Shown one piece after another: positions 1 through 10,329 of a stretch of DNA of 64,000 nucleotides; within the stretch, counting starts at the first letter, position 1; the number at the start of each line of letters is the position of its first letter. The stretch is from Chinchilla lanigera. Lineage: Eukaryota; Chordata; Mammalia; Rodentia; Chinchillidae. Both the position numbers and the translations under genes were made by a program. The DNA lies in the NCBI RefSeq assembly GCF_000276665.1, contig NW_004955416.1:569074-633073 (forward strand), written 5' to 3'. A model generated the notes under the pieces. The model worked only from the letters and a program-made list of their open reading frames with translations, ran no database searches and was not told the DNA's origin.

Positions 1-169
1 AGGGAACCAGCAACCAAGTACAATGTGTAATCTCAGATTGGTACTCATTTGGGACTGTTCAGGAAGGTTTTTTAGGGGTTTAGAAATAGTTTGGGTATTA
101 TATGAAATGAAATTTATTGAAATGGAAAGGTGAAGAATATTGATTTTTTAGAAAAAATCTGGTTACAAG

Positions 170-345
170 CCAGGTATAGTTTTACACACTTATAATCCCA
201 GCGCTTGGGAGGCTGAGGCAGGAATATTGCTGAGAGTTTGAGGTCAGCCTGGGATACAAAGTGAGTTCAAGGCCAGCCAGAACTACATAGCAAGACCCTG
301 TTTCAAAACAAACAAACAAACAAATAAACAAACAAAAACCAACCC
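170..345 (+). mobile_element. B1 SINE with (AAAC)n tail
   Basis: 7SL-derived B1. The 5' end is AGCCAGGTATAG, then the usual TAATCCCAGCGCTTGGGAGG block, an internal duplicated AAAGTGAGTTCAAGGCCAG segment, GCAAGACCCTGTTTC, and a tail of AAAC repeats at about 303-340. Confidence 0.9.
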
Positions 346-758
346 GCCTCCTAAATCTAGTTGCCTAAAAAGCAGCAGTATGTGTAGAAATAACATAGAA
401 AAAGATCTGGCAGTACCTGCGCTATGGTGTTTGATACTTTTTGCATAGTGAGAATGTGGGTTTTATATTTTAGTGTTTGTTTGTCATTTCCTCATAATTT
501 TCTGCAATGTAAATGCCCTGTTTCTGTGTTAAAATTATTGTTATCTTTAGGTACTAGGAATGAATACAAAGCCTTAGCCACTGTGCCTGCCTTAACCTGT
601 CCTGTGCAGATTGATTCCTGAAATACATTTCACCAGTTTTTTCTTTTTGATAAGGATTTGAAAACATCTTTAAAATCATTTTTTTGAACTGGGTCTTTAG
701 AATCCACATGCATCTTTTTAAAAAAATTAAACATGTTCACCATGTCTCACTGTTGGGT

Positions 759-862
759 GGCTTGAACCATCGGTGGTATATGCTGGACTGTGCCACTTCT
801 ACCAGCAGCGGTACAAGCCATATGATGGGACAGTACTGCCTGTACCACCAGTGGTTCAAGCC
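759..862. repeat. 104-bp imperfect palindrome (hairpin-forming)
   Basis: The left arm 759-778 (GGCTTGAACCATCGGTGGTA) is the reverse complement of the right arm 843-862 at 18 of 20 positions. Weaker pairing continues inward (779-794 against 827-842), leaving a loop of about 32 bp. A palindromic MITE remnant is likely. A structured RNA is possible if transcribed. I do not recognise the family. Confidence 0.7.
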
Positions 863-1046
863 AATGGGAATATGTTAATATTGTATTATGGAAAATTTCA
901 CACATATAGAGGTAGACAGAATAATAGTACAGTATAATGAACTTCCTTATATTCATCATCCAGCTTTAGTAATAATCAGTTGTGCAGTTTATTTCTTTTC
1001 TCACCACTGTTTCTCTCCACCCACTATTTGAAGCGCAGCCTGTGTG

Positions 1047-1282
1047 TCCTATTTTTTTTTTTTTTTTTTTTTTTTTTTGTGTGTGTTACTGGGGATTGGA
1101 CCCATGGCCCATCCCATGCATGCTAGGCAAGTCCACTGAGCTACATGCCAGGTGCCCAGCCCTTTTTTATTTTGGTGCAGAGACTCAATAAGTAGCTCAG
1201 GCTGGCCTCAAAACTTGTAATCCTCTACCTCAACCTCTCAACTAGCTGAGATTATAGGCATGTGCCATCACACCTGGCCCAT
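1047..1282 (-). mobile_element. B1-dID composite SINE
   Basis: Read on the minus strand, a B1 (GGCCAGGTGTGATGGC... at the right end) runs into an ID-like module (GGGCTGGGCACC...TAGCTCAGTGGACTTGCC). It ends in a long A-tail seen as poly-T at 1052-1078. The order is B1 5', ID 3'. The ID part is diverged from the young solitary IDs in this window. Confidence 0.75.
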
Positions 1283-1494
1283 GTGTCACATCTTTCCATC
1301 CATTGTTTAACATTTGTATTTTATAGGGTAAGAACACATGCAGAAATCGTGACGCTAGTGTCATACACAACAAAGTTAACGGTATACCTTTAATATAATA
1401 AAATATTCAGCAATTGCTTACATTTCCCTAGTTCTCAGAGTGATTATTTTCTCTGGTTAGAGTGTTTGAATTGGGTTACAAGATAGCTTCTCCA

Positions 1495-1572
1495 CACTGT
1501 GAGTGTGTAAGCTAGGGCCTCGGGCAAGCCTTGTATGTGTGCACAAGGGCAGGAGCTGCATCCCTAGCCCAT
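1495..1572 (-). mobile_element. possible degraded ID-like SINE
   Basis: The minus strand reads GGGCTAGGGATGCAGCTCCTGC and later AGGCCCTAGC, which resembles the ID head and box B region. No tail or duplication is visible. This is a weak call. Confidence 0.3.
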
Positions 1573-2164
1573 TAAGCTCTTTCACTCTGTGGATTTCCCC
1601 CTTCTTCCTCGCTATTTCTCCCTTGTGGTTTATTTGTTGATGAAACTGGGCTCTTTATCTTCTCACAGTCTGCATTTCTCTGCATGTTCCCCTAACCTTA
1701 TAATGTACAAGACTGGAAACATCTTTAGAATCCATGTGAGTAGAGTTCCCATTCAAAGCTTATAAAACATATTTGTAAAATGTGTTTTAAAAATCTGTAA
1801 ATTGAAAGGGTTGATTTTCATCCTAAAGTCCTTTGAATGTAATACTCTTATAGCCTTGATTATTTCACCACAGTGAAACAGCTCTTGAGGATAGCACACA
1901 CAGGAGAGGATTTAGAGAGGTCAGGTACACAGATGTTCAGGTGGGAACTTTCCTTCTCAGTGCTCATGGAAAAATTTACCCTGAAAGAAGACTCTGATCT
2001 AATGGGGTTCTTTGGAAATATTTAATATCCAAAGACAGTGTGGTTTACATTTATTCTTCCTTGGGGGACCTGAGTATTGGTTTTGTTTGTTTTATTTTAC
2101 TGAGAAGGCTGCTAAGATCAAGATTTCTACTGTCTGCATATTGATTTGTCTCTAATGATTGCAG

Positions 2165-2339
2165 GTTGATGATGACAGTGATGCAGAGACCCACACAGAA
2201 GAGAATGATGAACAGGGAAATTATTCTAAGAGAAAAATCATCTCTAACTGGGATCGCTATCAGGATACTGAAAAAGAGGTCAATGAAAGTGGAGAATCAC
2301 AGAGGGGGACGGATTTCAGTGTCCTCCTGAGCTCTGCAG
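2165..2339 (+). CDS. AVEN: AVEN internal exon (exon 2), apoptosis and caspase activation inhibitor
   Basis: This 175-bp exon encodes 58 codons plus one base. It starts with VDDDSDAET and ends SVLLSSAG, and contains NYSKRKI, SNWDRYQD and ESGESQRGTDF, all of which I recognise from vertebrate AVEN just after the N-terminal Arg/Gly-rich region. The upstream flank is a splice acceptor (pyrimidine-rich, then TTGCAG at 2159-2164). The downstream flank is a strong donor, CAG|GTATGA at 2337-2345. The acceptor is phase 0. The donor is phase 1, splitting the glycine codon that follows SSA, as expected from the family's SSAGDSF. AVEN binds Bcl-xL and Apaf-1, dampens caspase activation, and also acts in ATM signalling. 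The block after KEV reads NESGES; I recall an extra residue there in human. The next exon is not visible downstream, so the rest of the window is intron 2. Confidence 0.93.
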
Positions 2340-3069
2340 GTATGAATTCCACTTGTGTTCTTAGTGCTTAGTGCTATGAAATGTGCTCAGACCTTTTAGT
2401 TCACTTTTAAAATTTCATGTTTATAACTAACACTTCATTCTTCTTTGGATTTTAAATTCAAGTAAAGGATAGTGTTTCTAATGGTTTGTAAGGGGAAAAT
2501 ATTTCTTGAAGTGTCCTGATGTAGGATGACCGAAGTCTCTGAGATGGTTAAACTTTTTATGAATGGGAGATGCTGGACCTTGTCATTCTAAATTTGCTAG
2601 TCTTAGAATCATAAGTGTTCCCTTTGCTTTTACAGCAATCAACATTTATGTTTATATAAAGCTTTACAAAATTCCCAGAATATGCACAGTAGTGGATATG
2701 CGTGTATTAGAGCCACATGCACCCGAACACTCAAACTCTTTGCTTTTGCTTTCAGATAGTTTGCTCTATCATAATATCAACCTATTCCTTCATGACTGGT
2801 GATTTCCAAAGATTGACTCCATTTTGGGTGACATGAAGCTAGAGCTGTGACAGGAAGTAGTGGAGGAGGGCTGGGGTGAAGGTAGATGCTATGAGGGTGT
2901 GGCATAACAATTTCAAGGATAAGTGGAGGATAGATTAGTGTTTGACAGGGTGAAGATGGGAGGGTGGGATGTGGGTGTGGCTGTGCAAGGGCAGGATGCT
3001 GGATCCTTGTGGTGCTGGTACTGTTCAGGATCTTGACTCTTTCGGCAGATACATGGGCATACAAGAGTG

Positions 3070-3285
3070 ATAAGTTGTGTAGAACTTAATATGCAAATGC
3101 ACACAAGTGAATGTGAGTAAAACTGGAGCAAGTCTGAGTAAGATTGGGGTCTATCAGTGTCACTGTCCTGGTTGTGATACTATACTGTAGCACTGGGGAA
3201 GACTGGGCGAAATGTACAGGTGGCATTTATTTTTTCCTTATAATAACATGTGAATTACCTTAATAAAAATATTATTGCCAGGTTA
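3070..3285 (+). mobile_element. old L1 (L1M type) 3' end
   Basis: The order of segments matches ancient mammalian L1 3'UTRs: AAAACTGGAGCAAGTCTGAGTAAG, TCAATGT-like TATCAGTGTCACTGTCCTGGTT, GGGGAAGACTGGGCGAAATGTACA, then an A/T-rich end with AATAAAAAT. Recognition is from memory. The 5' boundary is unclear, and 2830-3060 may belong to it. Confidence 0.6.
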
Positions 3286-3289
3286 AAAG

Positions 3290-4490
3290 GATGAAAATGT
3301 GGAGAGCAGAGAAATAAAGCAAAAATAATAATGCAGGCCATTTGTTTTGAATTCTGTCTTCCCCATAGCTTTTATGTTGTTACCGAGTTCTCTGTTTCTT
3401 CTTTTTCATATTCCTGTAATTTTGAATGCCTGCACAGGACTGAAAAACATAATGTGATGCACTCATTTCCAACTTGGTTGAAAGAACTTTCCTGAGTAGG
3501 AAAGAAGTGGAAGAGTACTAAATTGCAAGTGAAAAGCGCAGAGTCAGTCTGATCCCATTAGCAGATGGTGCACATAGCGTGTTCCCTTTATCTACAGGTT
3601 TGCAGATGACATTCAACTCATTGGATGTCCAAGGACTGAAAACTGTATAATTTTGCTAGTCAGATGAGTACTTCATTCTCGTTACCTACATTTTGGCCAG
3701 TTATGGGTTTATAAGTATTTTCATTGAAGGTGGAAGGAAGGGAATAGAGGTAAAATGCGACTGGGTTAGTTTAAGTTCTTGTTAACTGTTTGGCTAAAAG
3801 ATCTAGGAGGAGAAAACTAAAGTAATGCAGTGAAATTAGCATGTGCACTACATGTGGACCCAATGCAGTCAGTGGTGTAGTTGGTTATTTGGGTACTATC
3901 TGGCAATAAGAGAGAAATGTTTGAAGTCAATTAGAAATTCTAGTCTAATCTTTCAGCATGTCCTGTTGGCTATGATTTTGGTTATTTATTTTAGCATTTT
4001 AAAAATACAATTTAAAGTGTGTACTCTGCCATTGTCTTCTGGTTTTTTCTCAGATGGTGTGTTTATCTATGATTAATTTCTTGGAGGATTATGATAGTTA
4101 TGCCTACTGCTATGTCCTTACATTCTTCTCTACTCTGCTGCTGATTTCAGTTTCTTCTCACTGAAGCATAATCCTGAGAGGAGCTGCTGTGCTTTCTTAT
4201 GTGTTATAGAATCACTCTGTTAGTTTCTTTAGAGAGGTGGAGTTCATTCTCTCATCATGATATATTAAGGGTCCTCTTGATAGGCAGAGAATACTCCTTA
4301 GAATCATTTTTATTATACTATCCTTACTTGTATAAATACACAACCTATCTTAAGTGTGTACATTATAAACTTTTTTAGCTATGTCAAGCTGCTCTCCAAA
4401 GTCAAGATGAACTAGAGTTCCCGATGTTTCCCATTCCTACCACTATGTGAGCTGTTAGGCTCTTCAAATTGTGATCAGTTGATTGAATAA
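3290..4490. other. unannotated intronic stretch
   Basis: No gene, RNA or recognisable repeat is seen. Short open frames lack codon bias, splice sites or family motifs. 4330-4440 has a faint LINE-like look that I could not place. Confidence 0.5.
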
Positions 4491-4978
4491 TATCTAGCTG
4501 TGGCTTATTCAACAGGTATTAAGTGTTTCTAGGTCCTATCTTAGAGCCTGGGATTATAATAGTGGGCAGAACAGACAAAACTACCGGCTTCATGGAGTAG
4601 ATATTCTAGAGGTTGGAGACAAACAGTGAAGAAAAGTTTATAAAATAGTAAATGGTGATAATTGTTTAGGGTGGAAATACAATGAGTAGGGGCTGTTGCA
4701 GTTTTACAGAAGTGGCCAGAGAAGGTCTTGACCTAGAAGATAATGTTTGACGGACCTGAGGCAGATGAGGGAAGAAGCAGTGGGACATCTGCAGGAACTG
4801 TTCCAGGAGAGGTAGCAGGTACAGAGGCTTTGAGATCATGTATAGGGAATAGCGGGGTGAGCCAGCATGGTAGAAACAGAGAGTGCAAGTAGGCTAAGGG
4901 TTCAGAAAGCGTACGTGACGCGATCTCGTGCAGAGGTGGAGATGGCGCTTTTACCCAGAGTGGAATGAGACGTCAACT

Positions 4979-5130
4979 TTTTTTTTTTTTTGAGACAAGG
5001 TCTCGCTATGCAGTTCAGGCTGGCCTTGAGCTCACTTTGTAGCCCAGGCTGGTCTTGAACTCGCAACGATCCTCCTGCCTCAGCCTCCTGAGTGCTGGGA
5101 TTACAGGTGTGTGTGCACCACGGCCAGCTC
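4979..5130 (-). mobile_element. B1 SINE inserted in L2
   Basis: Poly-T (4979-4991), then GAGACAAGGTCTCGCTATGC, the duplicated CAGGCTGGCCTTGAGCTCAC / CAGGCTGGTCTTGAACTC pair, and GCTGGGATTACAGGTG. It is little diverged and splits the L2 remnant. Confidence 0.92.
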
Positions 5131-6031
5131 AAACTCGTGCTTTTAACAGGATCACTCTGATGTTTTGGAATGACTGGAAGACAGGCAAAAGGTGTGCGTG
5201 TGAAAGGGGCAGGTAGCCCATTTAGGAGGCTATTGCGACAGTCTAGACAAGCAGTGATTGTGGCTGGGGCCAGGGTGATAGCAGTGGAGATGAAGAGGTG
5301 GGTTCTGGATCTGTGTTGAGGGAACAGCACAGAGGACTCAGAATGGGGGAAAGACATGTAAGGATGAGGCCAGGTTTTTGGCCTGAACAGCCAGAAGGGA
5401 GTTGCCATTAACTGCGATGGGGAACTGCAGGAGGTATTCAGTGTTGTGGATGTTCAAGATTGAGATGCCGGTTAGACGTCTGCATCAGAGCTCCTGTGGA
5501 GAATACGTAGCCTGCTCAATAAAGTTAAAGAAAGTTTTGACAAAGAAACCATGTACTAAGGTAGGGGTAGGATATAAGAAAAGAAAAGATCATGCTATTT
5601 TGAGAGGGCAGCTAGCAGAAGAGATTCATATCAAGTTTACTTTGAAAGGATCAATCACCTTTGATTAGGGAATATAGCCAGTGAAAACAGCCTCACACCG
5701 AGTGGTCATAAAATTTATCTGGCCTTATAGCCTGTCTCTCTTCCAGTCTTCTACTGAGGCTCTTTGAGCCTCCCCTATTGGAAGCCAGAAGACAAGGGAA
5801 ACATTGCTGTAATATTTACAGGTTAGCCTAAGGAAGAGCAGGGTAGAGGGTAAATCTGCAGAGGCAGGTGGAAGAGACCCAGTACAGCATCCAGATAGAC
5901 GTAGAATAGGCTCTTGGGTAAAGGCTCTGGGGTTCAGGCTTGAGGTTAAGGCTGAAAACAGACATTTGGGTGATGCCAGCCTGAAGAGGATAATTGAAGT
6001 CATGGGAAAGGATAACTAAGGGAATTAGAAG

Positions 6032-6330
6032 TGGGGTATCCCTCACCTGAAATGCTTGGGATGGAAAGTATTTGGAATTGTGGAACATTTGCATGTATGG
6101 AATGAGTTTGAGTATTAGATTCAAATCTAAACATGAAATTCATTTGTTTCATATAAATCATAGCCTGAAAGTAATTTTATATACTATTTTAGTGCACCTA
6201 CACTTTGGCTGTGACGCACCACATGAGACCAGGTGTGGAATTTTCCACTCGTGGCAAGCTAGGGAAATGGTAAGAAGCTGGCAAAGAAAACAGCACGAAT
6301 GGTTGAAGGAGTATGTAGTGTATCTGTAAG
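6032..6330. mobile_element. Tigger-related nonautonomous DNA element (MITE)
   Basis: Segments such as TGAAATGCTTGGGATGG, TGGAACATTTGCATGTAT, AAATCTAAACATGAAATTCA and ATAGCCTGAAAGTAATTTTA appear in the order I associate with the MER44/Tigger7-like human MITE. Ends are not precisely visible. The exact family name is from memory. Confidence 0.55.
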
Positions 6331-7429
6331 TGGTTGAGGAAGAGATTCCTGTGTCAAATGGAGCTGATGACAGCTGAGAATTGACCATTGAGTTTAACAT
6401 GAGTTTACTGCTTATCTTCACAGGTGCAATTTTGTTGGTGTGAGGGATATATTTTTGAGTATGAGAGGAGTGACATTTGAGACAGCAAGTAAAAACTTGT
6501 GATTTTAAGGGGCTTTGTTGTAAAGGAAGAGCATGTAACAGGCTGATGGGAGAAATAGTTCAAGACCTTTCTTCAAAGACTGGAGAAAACCACTTCTTTC
6601 CTTGTTGACCCAGAAAAGAGGGGAAAAATAGTATATGGAATGTGCTGGATCTCTATTCTTCAGTAGATGGGGGGGTGGGGTCTGCTGCCCAGGTGGAAGG
6701 ATTGCCCATTGCTAGCAGCATGGCAGTTTTGCCACTGTTGTCATAGGAACGGCAGACTATGTGGACTCAGATAGTGGCAGGTGGGTAGATGTGGTGGAAG
6801 CTTGGGAAAGTTCTCTTCTGGTTGCTTCTGTTTTCTTAGTGAAATAGAAAGCTGTAAGCGAGGGCTGAGGAGGTATTGGAAGTGTCGGGAGAGAGCAGAA
6901 GGTAAGAAAGCATGGTCCAGTGGGTGGGAGAGTGAATGAAGTAGGAAAACGGTATGGTTATTGGGTGGTAATAGGGGCCCTGCCGACTTGGGGTTGTGAT
7001 GATGAAGTCAAGATGATAGCTGTATCCCCCCATTGATGTTCTACTGTGTGGGTGCAGGGATAGATGGATGGGAGAGTAGGATTTAAGCATGAATGTACTT
7101 TAGCTGAGAAAATGAAATGAAGTGAGAGAGGAGGAAGACTTGATAAGAATGACTGACACTGAGTTCAGCTGGATAAGAGGGAAGTGAAGTGAGAGCGAGT
7201 AATGGACTGTCAAAGGGCGCTGAGATCAATGGACTGGGAGCCTTGTGGGCAGGGAAGGCTCATTTATCTCCTTGAGAACGAGTTGGAAAGGTAGGAAGGG
7301 GCGGTTGTAGGCTAGAATGCTTGAGGTTGAGGTTTGATAGGGCAACAGTTACAGTGTAAGGGCACATTTATAGAATAGCAGATTTGTAGGCATATTATAG
7401 CAAAAGTTAGAAATCAGTTCATAGCCTGT

Positions 7430-7915
7430 GACTGCACTCATGCTGCCTGTCACACAGATAGCCTTGACTGTCTGCTTCAGTAGTGTGCTGGGCCAACTTA
7501 ATTATGTCCAGCTTGTGTATTCCTTAGTTAGAAAAATATATTTTGTTTCCAACTTGCTTCAGGGACTTCAGGTCTGGGATAGATTGGCCCAGTCAAGGAC
7601 CCATTTGACTCTACTTGCTCCGCTCACATCCCCTCCCCTCCTTCCTGGAATGTTAAACGATTCCTTTTAAGTAAACCTGCCTGATAATATATGACATAAT
7701 TCTTGTATTCCATACAACCAATCATGTAATAACCTGCTATCAGCTGTGTACTTCCCACTTGCAAACGCTATTTAAACTGAACTCAAACCTGACTCTGGGC
7801 TGGTGATATGAACCTCTGGGTTCCCCAGCCCGCTAGCATAATAAAAGCTGCCTTCTGACTCCTCGGTGCAAAGTGTCTTCCACTTGGATTGATACTGGCT
7901 TTTCTGCTCCAATAG
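7430..7915 (+). mobile_element. solo LTR of an endogenous retrovirus (gamma-like)
   Basis: Promoter-like layout in correct order and spacing: CCAAT box at 7718-7722, TATA-like TATTTAAA at 7769-7776, and polyadenylation signal AATAAA at 7840-7845, followed by a U5-like tail (TGACTCCTCGGTGCAAAGTG, then CTTTTCTGCTCC). No gag/pol/env remnants flank it, so it is a recombined solitary LTR. Boundaries are approximate, and I could not find a convincing target-site duplication. Confidence 0.65.
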
Positions 7916-8200
7916 ATGCTCATACTAATGCAGTTAAGTATAAAACAGATCAGTGACTAGCTCTGAGGTAGCTTGGAGGACCTGGTCATTGTAGATTTTA
8001 ATTCACATTTCCTTAGTTGCTACTGAGGTTGAACATCTTTGTATTTGCTGTTCTTGCTTGCTTCTCTGAACTGCTTGCTCATATTCTTTGATCATTTGAC
8101 TAATTTGTTTTTTATTGGTCTATTAAGTTAAAATATATTCTTGGTTCTTACCTTTTATGTTTGTGTTTGCAAATATCTTCTCCCAGTTTGAGCTACACTT

Positions 8201-8281
8201 CTTTTGGTACCAGGAATTGAACTCAGGACCTTGCGCTTGTCAGCCAGGCACTTGTGCTGCTGAGCTATATCCTTGGCCCCC
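8201..8281 (-). mobile_element. ID SINE
   Basis: GGTACCAGGAATTGAACTCAGG...CAGCCAGGCACTTGTGCTGCTGAGCTATAT...GGCCCC is the reverse complement of an ID with boxes A and B. Imperfect duplications flank it (left TACACTTCTTTT, right CACACTTCTTCTTTT). Confidence 0.85.
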
Positions 8282-8335
8282 ACACTTCTTCTTTTATAAT
8301 GCTTTTCAGAGCATAGTTTGAATTCTATTTTCTGG

Positions 8336-8495
8336 TGGTCACCGTGTATTGAACTCAGGAACTTCACACTGTGCTACATACTCAACCGCTTTTAATTTTT
8401 GAAACAAGATCTCACTAAATTGGTAAATTGCCTAGGTTGGGTTTGAATTTGCAGTCTTCTTGTCTCATGTTCCACAGTATTAGGATTATATCTTT
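8336..8495 (-). mobile_element. B1-dID composite SINE (degraded)
   Basis: An ID-like end (GTGTATTGAACTCAGGAACTTCAC) is followed by a B1 body (TTTTTGAAACAAGATCTCAC...TGCCTAGGTTGG...AGTATTAGGATTAT). Much more diverged than the neighbouring ID at 8201. Confidence 0.6.
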
Positions 8496-8664
8496 TAAAT
8501 TTTAATGTAGTTGAATTTATTTTTTAACATAGTTTGTCTTATAATATCCATCTTCCCCCAAGATTGTAAAGATGTTCTTGTATTTTTTTATTCCAAAGGT
8601 TCAAATTTTGCTTTGTTTTCTAAATGTTAAATTTTATTGGTAACATTTTTTTCCAACCATTTTG

Positions 8665-9615
8665 TATAGGCAAGGTGGAGTAGCCTAGTTTTTCTTCCTT
8701 ATAATCTTCTCAAGAGAGTATAGCTTTTGGTTCCCTTTTCTGCTTTCCCTTAAGCTGAAATTAGAAATAGTTTATCAACCTTAAAAATTATGATTTTAAT
8801 ATCAGACATTGAAGTTTGACCTCTGCTTGATCTTTCTTTGGGTAATGTGGTTTACTATAAGGAGCACAGTCTTCGAAAGTCAAGTATATGTAGATTTGAA
8901 TTCTGCTGTCGTGTTTTGGTCAAACATGAGGCAATACTATAGGAAAAGCAACAACAGAAGTAACAGTACTTGATTTGATGTTACCAGCTGGTTTACTGAT
9001 TATTTTAGTTGTCCTTCATCTGGAAAGGTGCTACCTAAATTTGGTATTTATCTGAAAACTTTTGTTGATAACAGTTTAGTTAATTTGTATTCAATAAAAT
9101 CAGAGTCTAATTTCATTTTTCCTTGACTACTAAACACAAATAGTACCGGTTGTAAACAGAATTCATATGTCTCAATTTTTCTAAAGAAAGGAGAGACATT
9201 TTTGATGTACTATCACTTATTAAGTCTATTGATTATCAGCGTTGTTGTTCTAAGTCCCTAAGTATTTAAAAGTTGGTGGTCTTAGGTTGACCAGTGTTTT
9301 TTCCCTTTTCTCTAATGTTGTTCTTCTCACCTGGAATTGTTCATCCCTTTTTCTTCCTCATCTCGGTGTCTGCAGTGTGCCATGAGTGGTGCTTGCTCAT
9401 TGTCGGCACTCTGATGTGTAACACAGATTTAGTTTTTCAGATAAAGGATAAATGCTTTGGACTATTCTTTACGGTATTTTTTTTTCCAGAATTAGCTAGG
9501 CTGTGGTTACACCTCTGTTCCAATTCTCAAATGCTATTTTGATGACAAGATCTTTTGTTAAGAGTATACCTAATTTAATGTGTGGGCTCTAAATAGGATT
9601 TCTAGTATTGCAGTA
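8665..9615. other. unannotated intronic stretch
   Basis: AT-rich sequence with no recognisable gene, RNA or repeat. The open frame at 9294-9542 is hydrophobic because of T-rich DNA and has no family resemblance. Confidence 0.5.
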
Positions 9616-9617
9616 AA

Positions 9618-9757
9618 TTACTTTTTCTTTTTCTTTTTTGATGTTTTGAGACAGGGTCTCACTCACTATGTAATTCAGACTGGCCTCAGCCTCACAACAA
9701 TCCTCCTGCCTCACCCTCCCAAGTGCTGGGGTTCTAGAAAGCACCTTCACGCCTGGC
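9618..9757 (-). mobile_element. B1 SINE
   Basis: TTTTGAGACAGGGTCTCACTCACTATG...CCTCCTGCCTCACC...AAGTGCTGGGGTTCTAG...CACGCCTGGCT. Slightly shortened in the internal duplication. Confidence 0.88.
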
Positions 9758-9894
9758 TGTAAGAGTAGACTTCTGAAGACTGATAATTAAGGAGTATATT
9801 TCTGTTTCCCCCAGTGAGTTTTCCTATATATTGGTACATTCATTTTGTGAGATAATTTGCAATTTTCCAGTGATACAGAGAATCAAGCACTTGG

Positions 9895-10325
9895 ACCATT
9901 GGTGAATCTCTAGAGGAATTCTAGCACTTGTGCATCAATGTTCAGAACAGCCTTATAATTTTTTGGAACCAACTCAAATAAGCATCAATAGATGCGATGA
10001 ATTTCCAGGTAAATGGATGGATCTCTCAAACATAGTATGCAGTGAAAGAAACAATATGTACTCACAGAATACCTTGGTATGGTGAAAAGTTCAAAAGTTC
10101 ATTTTTCCTTAGTAGGAAAAATGTAAACTGTATCATTTAACAATGCTTATTTAAATGGTAAAAATGAAAATCAAAGAAATGATTATCACAAAAGCCAGGA
10201 GACCCCTAATGGGGAGAAGAGGCGGGTAGTGAGTATGTGTGAGGCATTTATGTAGCAGTGGTGGGGGTGGGGACTTCTGTGATGTTGACAGCATTCTATG
10301 TCTTATCAATAATTATTCTTTTAAT
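9895..10325 (+). mobile_element. old L1 (L1M) 3' part
   Basis: Sense-strand landmarks in order: TTCAGAACAGCCTTATAATT, ATAAGCATCAATAGATGCGATGAA, AATGGATGGATCTCTCAAA, GTATGCAGTGAAAGAAAC, AAGCCAGGAGACCCCT, GGTGGGGGTGGGGACTTCTGTGATG, CATTCTATGTCTTATC. These match the end of ancient L1 ORF2/3'UTR. Confidence 0.65.
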
Positions 10326-10329
10326 TCTT

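Larger units (their letters stand above)
1..2164 (+). other. AVEN: AVEN intron 1 (3' part)
   Basis: No coding sequence is recognisable upstream of the exon at 2165. The region holds a B1, a palindromic hairpin, a B1+ID composite and a doubtful ID-like relic (listed separately). About 306-758 and 1283-2150 show nothing else beyond AT-rich unique-looking sequence. The intron ends in the acceptor at 2163-2164. Confidence 0.8.
4495..7370 (-). mobile_element. L2 LINE remnant (ORF2 C-terminal part), interrupted
   Basis: The minus-strand conceptual translation at about 5150-5300 contains ITLAPATITACLDCRNSLLNG, close to the L2/CR1 reverse-transcriptase C-terminal signature (family form IISRLDYCNSLLTG). 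The plus strand shows the typical antisense L2 order: a 3'-end-like segment near 4510, GGATCACTCTGATG at 5149, GGAGTTGCCATTAACTG at 5399, then the more 5' segment 6780-6960 (TAGATGTGG...TTTTCTTAGTGAAATAG). Many frameshifts are present. It is interrupted by a B1 (4979-5130) and a Tigger-type MITE (about 6032-6330). This is among the oldest material in the window. Confidence 0.75.
7960..8660 (-). mobile_element. old L1 (L1M) ORF2 3' fragment, interrupted
   Basis: The plus strand reads CACATTTCCTTAGTTGCTACTGAGGTTGAACATCTTTGTAT, then TTTGCAAATATCTTCTCCCAGTTTG, the standard antisense L1 ORF2 3' landmarks. The element resumes after an ID (8201-8281) and a B1-dID (about 8336-8495), to about 8660. 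Diverged and coding-dead. Confidence 0.7.
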
